Shown piece by piece: positions 45,922-53,963 of a stretch of DNA of 64,000 nucleotides; position 1 is the stretch's first letter; every line of letters starts with the position of its first letter. The notes beneath the pieces were generated by a model. That model ran no database searches. It was not told the DNA's origin and was given only the letters and a program-made list of their open reading frames with translations. The translations under genes were made by a program, and so were the position numbers. This DNA comes from Comamonas testosteroni (GTDB lineage Bacteria; Pseudomonadota; Gammaproteobacteria; Burkholderiales; Burkholderiaceae_C). The DNA is taken from positions 153,889-217,888 of the forward strand of contig NZ_AWOR01000099.1 of assembly GCF_000761245.1 (NCBI RefSeq), written 5' to 3'.

Positions 45922-48045
45922 ATGTCTCAACGTTTTTCGAATTCTTCCGCCCATTCCTTGCGCCGCTCCCCTAAATCGGCTCTCGCCCGCGCCATCGATG
46001 CGCTGCAGCCAGCAGGGCGCGGGCTGGCTCTGGGCACGGGCCTGCTGGCCTGTTCATCCCTGGCCTTTGCACAGTCCGATGCGGCCAAGCAGGAGTCCAG
46101 TCTGGCTGAGGTGACGGTGTCGGCGACCGGCATGGCCGCCGGCGATATGGCCACGCCCGTGCAGGTGCTTGGCGAAGAAGAACTACGCCTGCGCCGTGCG
46201 GCAACCCTGGGCGAAACCCTGGCGGCCGAGCCCGGCATCAATGCCAGCCATTTTGGCGCGGGAGCCAGCCGTCCCGTGATTCGCGGCATGGATGGTGCAC
46301 GGGTCTCTGTGCTCAGCGATGGCTCGGAGTTGCTCGACGCATCGACCGTCAGCCCCGACCATGCGGTGACCACCGAGCCTTTGCTGGCCCGGCAGATCGA
46401 AGTGCTGCGTGGCCCTTCGGCCTTGCTTTACAGCCCTGGCGCCATGGGTGGTGTGGTGAATGTGCTGGATGGCAAGATTCCGACCCAGGCGCCCGAGAAG
46501 GGCCTGGAAGGTTCGGCCGAGGTGCAGGCTGGCACAGCTGCAGGCATGTCGGCAGGTGCGTTCTCCCTGACCACGGCCACACCGCTGAAGAACGATTACG
46601 GCCAGCTCGTGCTGCATGCTGAAGGCGTGGCGCGCAACGCGGGAGACTATCGCGTGGGCAGCGGCTGGGGCCAGAGCAAGGTTCCGGGCAGCTTCAGCCG
46701 CGGCAACACGGGCAGCGTGGGTCTGTCCTGGGTTGGCAATCAGGGCTATCTGGGCCTGGCCTACACGCGCCAGCAGGCCAAATACGGCTTGCCCGGCCAT
46801 CAGCACAGCTTCGAAGGCTGCCACGCACATGGTGATCACCTGCATTGCGGCTCCCATGACGGGCACGACCATGATCATGAGGAAAGTGGCAGCGTGCCCG
46901 TGGTCGATCTGACCAGCGAGCGCTGGGATCTGCGTGGCGAATGGCGCAAGCCCACCGCCGGCATTGCCGCGCTGCGTCTGCGTGGCGGTCTGACCAATTA
47001 CCGTCACGACGAGATCGAGGACGGCAGCGTTGCCACCCAGTTCAGAAACAAGGCCCATGACCTGCGCCTAGAGATGGAGCATGAGCCCATCGCCGGCTGG
47101 CGTGGCACGCTGGGTCTGCAAACCCTCAAGCGCCGCTTCAGCGCCACGGGCGAGGAGGCCTATGTGCAGCCCACGGATACCCAGCGTCACAGCCTCTATC
47201 TGCTGGAGGAATATCGCTGGCAGGATTGGAGCTTTCAGGGAGCCTTGCGCCACGACCGCCAACGCGTGGAGGCCGAGCTGAGCAACGAGCGTCGCAGCCA
47301 CAGCGCCACTTCGGCGTCGCTTGGCACGGTCTGGAAGTTCCAGCCTGGCTACAGTGCATCGGCCTCGTTCACCAGCGGCAGTCGCATGCCCACGGCGGAA
47401 GAGCTGTTTGCCAACGGTCTGCACATGGCCACGGCAACCTACGAGATCGGCAATCCCAATCTGTCACGCGAGCGCTCGCAGGCGCTGGACCTGGGCCTGG
47501 CCAAGACGGCCGGTGATACGACCTGGAAGCTCAATGCCTATCACTACCGCATCAAGGGCTATATCTACGGCGCCACGCTGGATGCCCACGAAGGGCTGCA
47601 GCTGCTGCAATACACCCAGGGCAATGCGCGCTTTACGGGCTGGGAGGCTCAGCTGAGCCAGCGCCTGAGTCGCGAGTTGAGCCTGAGTGTGTTTGGCGAC
47701 GGTGTGCGTGCGCGTCTGGAAGACGGCTCTGCGCTCCCACGCATCCCGGCCTTGCGTGCCGGCTTGCGTGTGAACGCTCGTCTGGCCGGCTGGGACACCA
47801 TGGCTGAATGGACCCAGGTGCTGCGCCAGAACCGCACAGCCCAGTACGAAACCCAGACGCCGGGCTACGGCATGCTGAACCTGGGCGCCAGCTACCTCTG
47901 GAGGAGTGGCGGCAACCAGTGGCAGTTCTATGTCAAGGGCCAGAACTTGACCAACCGTCTGGCCTACGCTGCAACCTCGTTCATCAAGAGTGCTGCACCT
48001 TTGACGGGTCGTAATCTGGTGGTCGGTCTGAGAATGGACTTCTGA
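45922..48045 (+). CDS. TonB-dependent receptor, ZnuD-like (zinc/metal uptake)
   Basis: 707 residues. A signal peptide ending SLAFA is followed by a plug domain (VSATGMAAGDMATPVQVLGE; the TonB box is probably LAEVTVSA) and a 22-strand barrel ending NLVVGLRMDF. An external loop at about residues 293-316 is strongly His-rich (HQHSFEGCHAHGDHLHCGSH and beyond), the mark of ZnuD-like receptors for zinc. RQIEVLRGPSALLYSPGAMGG is the conserved plug motif. Start ATG 45922; GTG and ATG codons upstream are less likely. The preceding small His/Cys protein may work with it. I saw no clear Zur box. Confidence 0.88.
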   Translation: MSQRFSNSSAHSLRRSPKSALARAIDALQPAGRGLALGTGLLACSSLAFAQSDAAKQESSLAEVTVSATGMAAGDMATPVQVLGEEELRLRRAATLGETLAAEPGINASHFGAGASRPVIRGMDGARVSVLSDGSELLDASTVSPDHAVTTEPLLARQIEVLRGPSALLYSPGAMGGVVNVLDGKIPTQAPEKGLEGSAEVQAGTAAGMSAGAFSLTTATPLKNDYGQLVLHAEGVARNAGDYRVGSGWGQSKVPGSFSRGNTGSVGLSWVGNQGYLGLAYTRQQAKYGLPGHQHSFEGCHAHGDHLHCGSHDGHDHDHEESGSVPVVDLTSERWDLRGEWRKPTAGIAALRLRGGLTNYRHDEIEDGSVATQFRNKAHDLRLEMEHEPIAGWRGTLGLQTLKRRFSATGEEAYVQPTDTQRHSLYLLEEYRWQDWSFQGALRHDRQRVEAELSNERRSHSATSASLGTVWKFQPGYSASASFTSGSRMPTAEELFANGLHMATATYEIGNPNLSRERSQALDLGLAKTAGDTTWKLNAYHYRIKGYIYGATLDAHEGLQLLQYTQGNARFTGWEAQLSQRLSRELSLSVFGDGVRARLEDGSALPRIPALRAGLRVNARLAGWDTMAEWTQVLRQNRTAQYETQTPGYGMLNLGASYLWRSGGNQWQFYVKGQNLTNRLAYAATSFIKSAAPLTGRNLVVGLRMDF

Positions 48046-48065
48046 AGCCGCTCTTTGTGAGCTAA

Positions 48066-48104
48066 ATGACATCCAGCCCAGGTTTGCCCTGGGCTGGATG
48101 TCAT
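48066..48104. repeat. 39-bp perfect palindrome between convergent genes
   Basis: Two 17-base arms (ATGACATCCAGCCCAGG and its exact complement) around a 5-base TTTGC centre. It occupies nearly the whole gap between the ZnuD-like receptor stop and the recombinase stop. There is no T-run on either side, so it is not a standard terminator, though it could stop both transcripts. Confidence 0.8.
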
Positions 48105-48106
48105 GG

Positions 48107-49186
48107 CTATAGATAGTGCTGCAGATGGCGCAGGGAACGAGTGCTGTCCACGCCTATCCTGGCAATCACTTTCGATTCGGGCACGCCGGCGCGCAGCCAT
48201 TGCACGATGGCCGTGTTGCGCAAGACCTGCGGCCCCACGCGCTGCAGCGGAAATTTCTGGCTGTCCTCGGGCTGGGCCTGATGGGCGCGCTGGATGATCT
48301 GCGAGGCCACATGGAACAGCATGCGTACCGACAACTCGCCGCCACGGCGCGAATAGAAAACGATATGGTTGCCGTCAATCACCGACGGCCCGCGCTGTGC
48401 GGCGCTGAATCTTCTCCAGCTTTGCAAGGCCTGGGCCACAGAGTCGGGCAGCTCAAGCAGCCTTTGCTGAGCATTTCTGCCGCCTTCTATCTGCAGATAG
48501 CGGGGCAGGGGCGACTCTCCGTTCGCAATGCTCTCCGAGCTGCCAACCCAGACCTGATTTGCGCTTGAAAGCAGGTTCTTCCATAGCAGGCAGCGCACCT
48601 CTTCGGGGGCCAGAGCCATCTCGTAGAGCAACAGCACAATGGCTCGGTCGCGTGCGTCCTGATAACCATCTGCGCGGGGAAAGTGCCTTGGCAGTGACTG
48701 CCAGAGCAGGGGAGGCAGGCAATGGCCCATGCCGTCTTCCGAGGGAGGTCGCTCGGCTGGCTCAAGACCAGTTGCGGGGTTGGCGCTGATCCAGCCGTGC
48801 GCCATCGCATGGTCATAGATGCGCTCCAGCAGCCGCCAGTAGCGGCGGCGGGTGACCGGGCTTACCTTGCGCTCAGGGTGGTGGTGCGCACGTTGACCAT
48901 CGCGTATCTGCAAGAAGCTCTGCACATCCAGCTCTGTGGCCTGATGCCAGGACTTTGAAGAACGTGGCCTGCGGGCTGGGCGCTTTTTGTCGGCGATAGC
49001 AGCCTGTCCAGACAGATGCATCAACCAGGCCTGCCAGACCTTTTCATAGTTACCGTCAGGGGAGGTGTCCAGCGCATCCCAGCTCTTGCTGCCCTCATGT
49101 TCGAGCCAGTCGCGAAACAGCTGGTTTCCAGTTGGCAGTGTGGATGGATCTGGAGACTGCTGATCCGGAATGTTTCTGTCTTGCAT
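48107..49186 (-). CDS. Tyrosine recombinase-like protein, degenerate active site
   Basis: 359 residues: an N-terminal SAM-like core-binding domain (about 85-140, TRRRYWRLLERIYDHAMAHGW) and a catalytic-type domain. Where active recombinases have TGLRxxEL, this protein has ALAPEEV, so the first catalytic Arg seems absent. The HxxR box reads QVLR, with Gln for His but the Arg kept. A terminal RHLQHY supplies a possible Tyr. It is unlikely to be a normal integrase; it may be a DNA-binding derivative or a diverged host protein. There is no mobile-element gene around it. A 39-bp palindrome lies directly past its 3' end. Confidence 0.72.
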   Translation of the reverse strand: MQDRNIPDQQSPDPSTLPTGNQLFRDWLEHEGSKSWDALDTSPDGNYEKVWQAWLMHLSGQAAIADKKRPARRPRSSKSWHQATELDVQSFLQIRDGQRAHHHPERKVSPVTRRRYWRLLERIYDHAMAHGWISANPATGLEPAERPPSEDGMGHCLPPLLWQSLPRHFPRADGYQDARDRAIVLLLYEMALAPEEVRCLLWKNLLSSANQVWVGSSESIANGESPLPRYLQIEGGRNAQQRLLELPDSVAQALQSWRRFSAAQRGPSVIDGNHIVFYSRRGGELSVRMLFHVASQIIQRAHQAQPEDSQKFPLQRVGPQVLRNTAIVQWLRAGVPESKVIARIGVDSTRSLRHLQHYL

Positions 49187-49275
49187 GCGATGAGTTTAAT
49201 GTAACTTACATGAATTTGTTATCACTACCAATAAAAATATATTCACTTAGCCGCAAGCCTGAAGTGATCAGCGAA

Positions 49276-49302
49276 GAGGGCGCTTTCTGTCGTAGCGCCC
49301 TC
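49276..49302 (-). terminator. Hairpin after pdxH
   Basis: Perfect 9-bp stem GAGGGCGCT / AGCGCCCTC with a 9-base loop, followed on the minus strand by CTTCGC and on the plus strand by ACATTTTC. The T-runs are modest, so it is a weak terminator for pdxH at most. Confidence 0.5.
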
Positions 49303-49329
49303 ACATTTTCATGAAGGATCCATCAAAAC

Positions 49330-49977
49330 TCAGGGTGCCAGTCGCTCACGAATCCAGTGCTGACCTTCCTGGCGGTAGCTCAGGCGGTCATGCAGCCGGC
49401 TCTTGCGCCCTTGCCAGAACTCCCAACGCTCGGGCACAAGACGGAAACCGCCCCAATGGGGAGGCCGGGGAGGATTGAGCAAAAACTGCGCACTGTATTT
49501 GGCGGCATTTGCCACCAGCACGCTGCGACCACTGATGACCTGGCTTTGTGGACTGGCCCAGGCACCAATCCTGGAATCCAGCGGGCGGCTGGCAAAGTAG
49601 GCATCGCTTTCCTCGGCGCTGACTTTTTCCACACGGCCTTCGATGCGCACCACACGCTCGAGCTCCACCCAGTGAAATTGCAGGGCAGCGAAGGGATTGC
49701 CTGCCAGTTGCTGGCCTTTGCGACTGTCGTAATTGGTGTACCAGACGATGCCACGTTCGTCATAGCCTTTGATTAGCACGATGCGCGTGCTGGGTCGCAA
49801 GTCGCCGCTCACGGTTGCCACAGTCATGGCATTGGGCTCGGGTACCTGGGCTCTCACGGCTTCCTGTAGCCATTGATCGAACTGCTGCAGGGGATTCTGG
49901 TTAGAAGCGGATTCGCTCAACTCTGCGCGTTCATAGCTTTTGCGCAGATCGGCAATGGATGAAGATAGGCTGCTCAT
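49330..49977 (-). CDS. pdxH: Pyridoxamine 5'-phosphate oxidase
   Basis: 215 residues, usual length. FMN- and substrate-contact motifs are present: STRIVLIKGYDERGIVWYTN, SRKGQQLAGNPFAALQFHW, RIEGRVEKVSAEESD, RPLDSRIGAWASPQSQ and the C-terminal ERWEFWQGRKSRLHDR. It oxidises pyridoxine or pyridoxamine 5'-phosphate to pyridoxal 5'-phosphate. The start is ATG 49977, giving the family N-terminus SSIADLRKSYERAEL. It is divergent from the MobA-like gene. Confidence 0.95.
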   Translation of the reverse strand: MSSLSSSIADLRKSYERAELSESASNQNPLQQFDQWLQEAVRAQVPEPNAMTVATVSGDLRPSTRIVLIKGYDERGIVWYTNYDSRKGQQLAGNPFAALQFHWVELERVVRIEGRVEKVSAEESDAYFASRPLDSRIGAWASPQSQVISGRSVLVANAAKYSAQFLLNPPRPPHWGGFRLVPERWEFWQGRKSRLHDRLSYRQEGQHWIRERLAP

Positions 49978-50011
49978 GTTCACATTGTGCCGCGCAGCCA
50001 AAGCCGGCGTT

Positions 50012-50626
50012 ATGCTCGACAGCAATATGAATCAAGAAGTTTTGCGCGCTCCCGCGATCGATCCCGGTCAGCCCTGTGTGCTGATTCTCGCTGCGGGCAG
50101 GGGTGATCGATTCCTCGCATCGGGCGGTTCCAGCCACAAGCTCAAAGCCGTACTGGGCCTGCAAACCGTTCTGCAGACCACGCTGGCTGCAGTGAAAGCC
50201 TCGGGCCTGCCTTGGCATCTGGAATCCGGACCGCATCCCGGCATGGGCGATAGCATTGCGGCAGCCATCAAGGCCACGGCTGGCGCCAAAGGCTGGCTGA
50301 TCCTACCCGCAGATTTGCCCTTGATTCAACCCAGTACGCTTCGACAACTGGCTTTGCAGTTAGTACAGCTAGACAGTTGTGATCTGCATGTGATTCAACC
50401 CTTCTATCAGGGCCAAAAGGGCCATCCCGTGGCTTTCAGTCGTGCAGCGGCTCAGGAGCTTGCCCAGCTAAGTGGCGATCTGGGTGCGGCTTCCATCGTG
50501 CGCAAAGCGGCGGAGAATCAGTGTCTGCAACGCTGGGACTGCGATGACATAGGCTGCGTGCTTGATGTGGACACCGTGCAGGCCTTGGAAGAGGCCCGCA
50601 GGATCTGGCAAGAACGCAGTTCTTGA
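50012..50626 (+). CDS. MobA-like nucleotidyltransferase
   Basis: About 204 residues. The N-terminal nucleotide-binding loop CVLILAAGRGDRF and a mid-protein metal site LILPADLPLIQP are those of the MobA/MocA/GlmU-type transferases. MocA-like proteins attach CMP or GMP to the molybdenum cofactor; no molybdoenzyme gene is adjacent, so the specificity is open. ATG 50012 and ATG 50027 are both possible starts. Confidence 0.82.
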   Translation: MLDSNMNQEVLRAPAIDPGQPCVLILAAGRGDRFLASGGSSHKLKAVLGLQTVLQTTLAAVKASGLPWHLESGPHPGMGDSIAAAIKATAGAKGWLILPADLPLIQPSTLRQLALQLVQLDSCDLHVIQPFYQGQKGHPVAFSRAAAQELAQLSGDLGAASIVRKAAENQCLQRWDCDDIGCVLDVDTVQALEEARRIWQERSS

Positions 50627-50631
50627 TCGTT

Positions 50632-50655
50632 TAAAAGCCCCTGATGGAGGGGCCT
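50632..50655 (-). terminator. Hairpin past sodC
   Basis: GCCCCT / AGGGGC stem with a 5-base loop and TTTTAAA on the minus strand, so it could end sodC transcripts, though it is 140 bp past the stop. It may also serve the MobA-like gene from the other side. Confidence 0.45.
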
Positions 50656-50795
50656 GACTCGATAACCTTTGAATTCGCCGAGCTTGTCTTGCTTGGTCGA
50701 GGTGTATCAACCAAGGCCCGGTTCCGACAGTTAGGCCTTGTCCTTCAAATGCGCGCTCGCTACTCTTTCCTGTTCGGGGGCGAGAGCGGCAAGCT

Positions 50796-51407
50796 TCAGG
50801 CGCCGCGCTCAATAACGGCACAAGCCAGGCGCGCGCCGGAATTGCCAGTCGGCTGGGTCGTGTAGTCATCCGGATCGTTGTGAACGATCAGCGATCGACC
50901 CAGAATGCCGTTGCTGCCTCTGTCCAGCTTGAGCTCCTTGCTCACAAAATCGATAGCTGCCACGCCTTGGGTACCCGCATCCAGGCTGGGCAAATCGCCG
51001 ATGTGGTGGGGCTTGCTGTCGCCGAATTTGCCGTGCGCCTGCTGTCCCGGGTTGAAGTGGCCGCCAGCGCTCAAGCCGTCTCCGCTGGAGCAGTCGCCTT
51101 TTTCATGGACGTGAAAGCCGTGCTCGGTATTCGGCGCCAGCCCTTCAACGCGGCCTTTTACTCGCACGCTACCGTCAGGCTGTGGGAAGAACTGCAAAGT
51201 GCCCGTTACCTGGCTGCCCTTGGTAGCTTCCAGGCGTGCAATTGACTGCACGCCTTTGCCGGGACTTGCCGCTGGAGCGGCTTCAGAAGAAGAGGGCGCT
51301 GCCGTGTTGCTGGTCGTGGAGCAGGCTGTCATGACCAGGCTTGCGACAATCGTCAGACCTGCCCAGACAGGGCGCGAAAAGAGGGGGGCAACACGGTTGG
51401 GGGACAT
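50796..51407 (-). CDS. sodC: Cu/Zn superoxide dismutase, lipoprotein form
   Basis: 203 residues. The signal peptide ends in a lipobox (LVMTAC, Cys ~29), followed by a Ser/Ala-rich linker. Copper and zinc ligands are all visible: HGFHVHEKGDC, GGHFNP, KPHHIGDLP, IVHNDPDDY and GNSGARLACAVI. It removes superoxide in the periplasm or at the outer membrane. Lipid anchoring distinguishes it from soluble bacterial SodC. Single gene. Confidence 0.94.
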   Translation of the reverse strand: MSPNRVAPLFSRPVWAGLTIVASLVMTACSTTSNTAAPSSSEAAPAASPGKGVQSIARLEATKGSQVTGTLQFFPQPDGSVRVKGRVEGLAPNTEHGFHVHEKGDCSSGDGLSAGGHFNPGQQAHGKFGDSKPHHIGDLPSLDAGTQGVAAIDFVSKELKLDRGSNGILGRSLIVHNDPDDYTTQPTGNSGARLACAVIERGA

Positions 51408-51467
51408 GGCAGTCTTTCCGAATTCAAAAGGGCATTGTGCCCCGGATCGTCAGAATTTCAAGTGTTT

Positions 51468-51515
51468 TTGCCCTGTAGCCCAATACAGCAAAGCACTGTT
51501 AGCTATGTTTCAAAT
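51468..51515 (-). repeat. Dispersed intergenic repeat, degenerate, reversed
   Basis: Read on the minus strand, it runs ATAGCTAACAGTGCTTTG...GGGCTACAGGGC, resembling the GATAGCT/GCGCTTT/TACAGGCC order of the repeat family. It starts at the ChaC-like gene stop. Confidence 0.35.
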
Positions 51516-52139
51516 AGCAGCAAAAGACAGGCAACCGCTTTGTTGGAAATCTGCGTAGGCCAACAGGCGCTTGAGTGCCTTGTCGTCGATGCCCAGCCGT
51601 TGCAGTTCCTCGAAAGTGGCCTGTGCATAGTCCAGCGTTGTGCCATATATGCCCTGGGCCTGAGAGAAAATGCGCCGGTATTCATCCGGCGCCAGCTCGC
51701 CGGTGTGGTGCGGGCTTTGGCGCGAGAGCGTGAATGCCAGGGCCTTCACCGCCCCATGGGGCGTGCGGCAAGGCAGCCAGCGCGGGTCATAGACGGCATT
51801 GGGCATCTCACGCAACCAGAGCTTGCGCATCACGGTATCGCCTTGGTTGCGGGGAATACGGAAGGCCATGCCCTGGCAGCTGCCGCCAGAGAGCATGCCG
51901 AACACCAGGCCTGGCACCTGGGGCGTGCCACGATTGATGGTGCTCCACATTTTGAGAGCACGGTGCCAACCATGCACATGGGCCGCGCGACGTTCGCTGA
52001 AGTCAAATTCGGGGCGCCAGATCAGGGAGCCATAGCCAAAAATCCACAAATCCTCATCGCCTCCCCACTGCGCCAGAGCCCGCTCCAGCATCTGGTCAGC
52101 ATCACGCATGGAATGGTTCAACAAGGGCAGGGCGGACAT
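51510..52139 (-). CDS. Gamma-glutamylcyclotransferase, ChaC-like
   Basis: 209 residues of the ChaC/GGCT fold. The substrate loop WIFGYGSLIWRPEFDF is diagnostic; the catalytic Glu is in the REMPNAVYDPRW region, and VFGMLSGGSCQGMAFRI is conserved. ChaC proteins degrade glutathione to 5-oxoproline and Cys-Gly. Its promoter side is the 300-bp gap before the OmpA-like gene. No ionic transporter (chaA) is adjacent. Confidence 0.9.
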   Translation of the reverse strand: MSALPLLNHSMRDADQMLERALAQWGGDEDLWIFGYGSLIWRPEFDFSERRAAHVHGWHRALKMWSTINRGTPQVPGLVFGMLSGGSCQGMAFRIPRNQGDTVMRKLWLREMPNAVYDPRWLPCRTPHGAVKALAFTLSRQSPHHTGELAPDEYRRIFSQAQGIYGTTLDYAQATFEELQRLGIDDKALKRLLAYADFQQSGCLSFAAI

Positions 52140-52443
52140 GGAAACTCCTCAAACCGGATTCAGGACTGAATTGACTTTGATATATAACGCGCGGGCGCGC
52201 CGTCGGTGCACCTGTACGCACGCGAAGGCGTAAAAGCAACGCTTTCCCGCAGTGAAACGTCCGAGATTTGAATCTTTTTTGCGATTGCAGCCGCAGCCGC
52301 CGTTAGGGCGTTTCACGGCAAGCCTCTAGAATGCGTGATTTTGTCGCTTTGCCAGCCGGACACTTGGAATCGGCGGGCCGCAAAGCGTCATGAATACAGG
52401 TTTCGTACTTTCATAATCACCCGCAAATACGGAGATTTCATTC
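52140..52443. other. 304-bp divergent promoter region, no gene
   Basis: It lies between the ChaC-like gene (minus) and the OmpA-domain gene (plus). It has a GC-rich palindromic stretch (GCGCGCGGGCGCGCC at ~52190) and an A/T-rich approach to the OmpA gene. I see no coding sequence. Confidence 0.5.
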
Positions 52444-52968
52444 ATGTCCTTCAATAGCTCTGACGACGATAGCCAGCAACGCTTTGCCCTGGGTTTTCTG
52501 TTTGCCCTGATCGCTCTGGTTGTCTCCACCGTCGTTGGCACCGTCGTCTACAAGCGCGGTATTTCCCATGCTCCCAAGACTGAAGCAGCTGTGTCCGCAC
52601 CCAGCGCTACCAACGTGCCTGTAGTGGTGGTTGAAGAGGCTGCCCGCGTGATCGTGGAAAACGGTGTGGTCAAGTTCTACTTTGTCTCGGGCAAGGCGGA
52701 AGTGGCCGCTGGCGCCAACGAAGCGCTGAGCAACGTGGTCAAGGGCGTGGCTGAAGGCAAGCGCGCCGTGATCTCCGGCTTCCATGATGCAACCGGCAGT
52801 GCTGAAATCAACGCGGAACTGGCCAAGCAACGTGCGCAAGCCGTCCAGGCCGCTCTGGAGGCACTGGGCGTGGCTGAAGACAAGGTCGAGCTGAAGAAGC
52901 CCGAGCAATCTCAGGCCGATGGCTCCAATGCCGAAGCTCGTCGTGTGGAAGTGATTCTGGCCGACTGA
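52444..52968 (+). CDS. OmpA-domain protein with N-terminal membrane anchor
   Basis: 174 residues. A hydrophilic N-terminus is followed by one helix (GFLFALIALVVSTVVGTVVY), a short linker and a C-terminal OmpA-like domain (VVKFYFVSGKAEVAAGANEAL, ISGFHDATGSAEINAELAKQRAQ, ARRVEVILAD). Such domains bind peptidoglycan through the Asp/Arg pair near the motif. As an inner-membrane, single-helix form it resembles cell-envelope linkers rather than porins. Partner unknown. Confidence 0.85.
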   Translation: MSFNSSDDDSQQRFALGFLFALIALVVSTVVGTVVYKRGISHAPKTEAAVSAPSATNVPVVVVEEAARVIVENGVVKFYFVSGKAEVAAGANEALSNVVKGVAEGKRAVISGFHDATGSAEINAELAKQRAQAVQAALEALGVAEDKVELKKPEQSQADGSNAEARRVEVILAD

Positions 52969-52989
52969 TAAACCCAGTTCTCTTGCCCA

Positions 52990-53022
52990 AAGCCCGATAT
53001 GGCATTCGCTGTATCGGGCTTT
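52990..53022 (+). terminator. Terminator after the OmpA-domain gene
   Basis: Perfect 10-bp stem AAGCCCGATA / TATCGGGCTT with a loop of about 13 bases, then TTT. Lies 21 bp past the stop. Confidence 0.82.
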
Positions 53023-53046
53023 TTGCTGTTTGCAGCAGAGCAAGGA

Positions 53047-53574
53047 TCAGTTGTTTTCAATGAATCCAGCTGCCGGAGGCTTGCCCAGGGCAATGACTCT
53101 TTCAATGCCGCCGGCATCGATCTGGCGCATGACAAACGATCCCCGCGCAAAGCGCATGGAACGGATCTGCCAGCACCCGTTGATGCGCTCGTACTCGTCA
53201 CTGTACTGACCTGAGAGATTGACGATGGTGCGTTCCTTGACATTGATCTGGCAGAACTCCAGATCCCACAAACCTTTTGCAATATCAGCTCCCGTAAAGC
53301 AGATCTGAGGGTTGTGGCCGTGGTGCATGTCCTGGATGGACGGATTGGCAACCGCCAGTCTGGTGAAGGTGTCAACCCATTCTTCGCGATCCGTAAAAGC
53401 AGGAAAACCATCGGCTTCGATGACAGCGCCATGCTCCACAAAGCAATCACGCATGGCGTTCGGCTGCTTCTGATCGCAGGCTCGCAAGTATCGAGCCTTC
53501 AAGGCCTGTATCGACTGAATATCCTCAAGATGCTGCAAACGCTGCTGAAGTTGCTCCAGAACCGAGTCACTCAT
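53047..53574 (-). CDS. SnoaL-like (NTF2-fold) protein
   Basis: 175 residues. A long N-terminal helix pair (IQALKARYLRACDQKQPNAMRDCF) and a later YSDEYERINGCWQIRSMRFARGSF strand pattern fit the SnoaL_4 group, which includes ring-hydroxylase-like small subunits and steroid isomerase relatives. No active-site residues can be assigned. It is the last host gene before the element junction. Confidence 0.75.
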   Translation of the reverse strand: MSDSVLEQLQQRLQHLEDIQSIQALKARYLRACDQKQPNAMRDCFVEHGAVIEADGFPAFTDREEWVDTFTRLAVANPSIQDMHHGHNPQICFTGADIAKGLWDLEFCQINVKERTIVNLSGQYSDEYERINGCWQIRSMRFARGSFVMRQIDAGGIERVIALGKPPAAGFIENN

Positions 53575-53667
53575 TGCCTGTCTCCTGATTTGTGTTGGAG
53601 TACTGAGTCTTGAATGACGGCCGATGACTGAAAACCCATGTTTGGACGATAGGTAGCCCGTTCAGGC

Positions 53668-53696
53668 AAAAAAAAGCGGCAACCATGTGCCGCTCG
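53668..53696 (-). terminator. Native gloA terminator
   Basis: AGCGGCA / TGCCGCT stem (as read on the minus strand) followed by eight T. It lies just past the gloA stop at 53720, evidence that the gloA tail is on the original host side of the insertion. Confidence 0.8.
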
Positions 53697-53719
53697 GTCT
53701 AGGAATCTGAAGAAAAGAA

Positions 53720-53785
53720 TTAACGCAGACCGGTGCCGGTGCCCAGATCATCTTTGCGTTGGATCAGTTCAATCTTGTAGCCGTT
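53720..53785 (-). pseudogene. gloA: gloA 3' end, separated from the rest of the gene
   Basis: Minus-strand frame of about 22 codons ending at TAA (53720-53722) encodes NGYKIELIQRKDDLGTG... then Leu-Arg-stop. GYKIELIQR is the conserved C-terminal end of lactoylglutathione lyase (GloA, DPDGYKIELI). Upstream of the Asn codon the sequence departs from the family and becomes AT-rich. The 5' part is not in this window. The integrase gene starts 180 bp away, so this is the left attachment region of the element. Whether gloA is disrupted or rebuilt at the far end cannot be seen here. Confidence 0.8.
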
Positions 53786-53798
53786 GCGCTTTTGGCTG

Positions 53799-53824
53799 TG
53801 ATTTATGAAAATATATATAAATCA
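53799..53824. promoter_or_regulatory. AT-rich inverted repeat next to the attachment site
   Basis: TGATTTAT and ATAAATCA around a 10-base AT centre, directly adjoining the gloA tail. Two further inverted repeats lie between it and the integrase: GCCGCCA...TGGCGGC (53885-53903) and CCATCT...AGATGG (53911-53938). They could be integrase core or arm sites, or int-promoter operators. Confidence 0.5.
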
Positions 53825-53963
53825 ATGGCTTGCATATCTGTTCAAAAGCCTGAGTCCGCTCAAATACGTTGAAAACCTGCTCCAGCCGCCACAAAATGGC
53901 GGCCAAGACTCCATCTGACGCACGTAGATATTAGATGGAACGAGAACTTAGGAGCAGGGGTTT

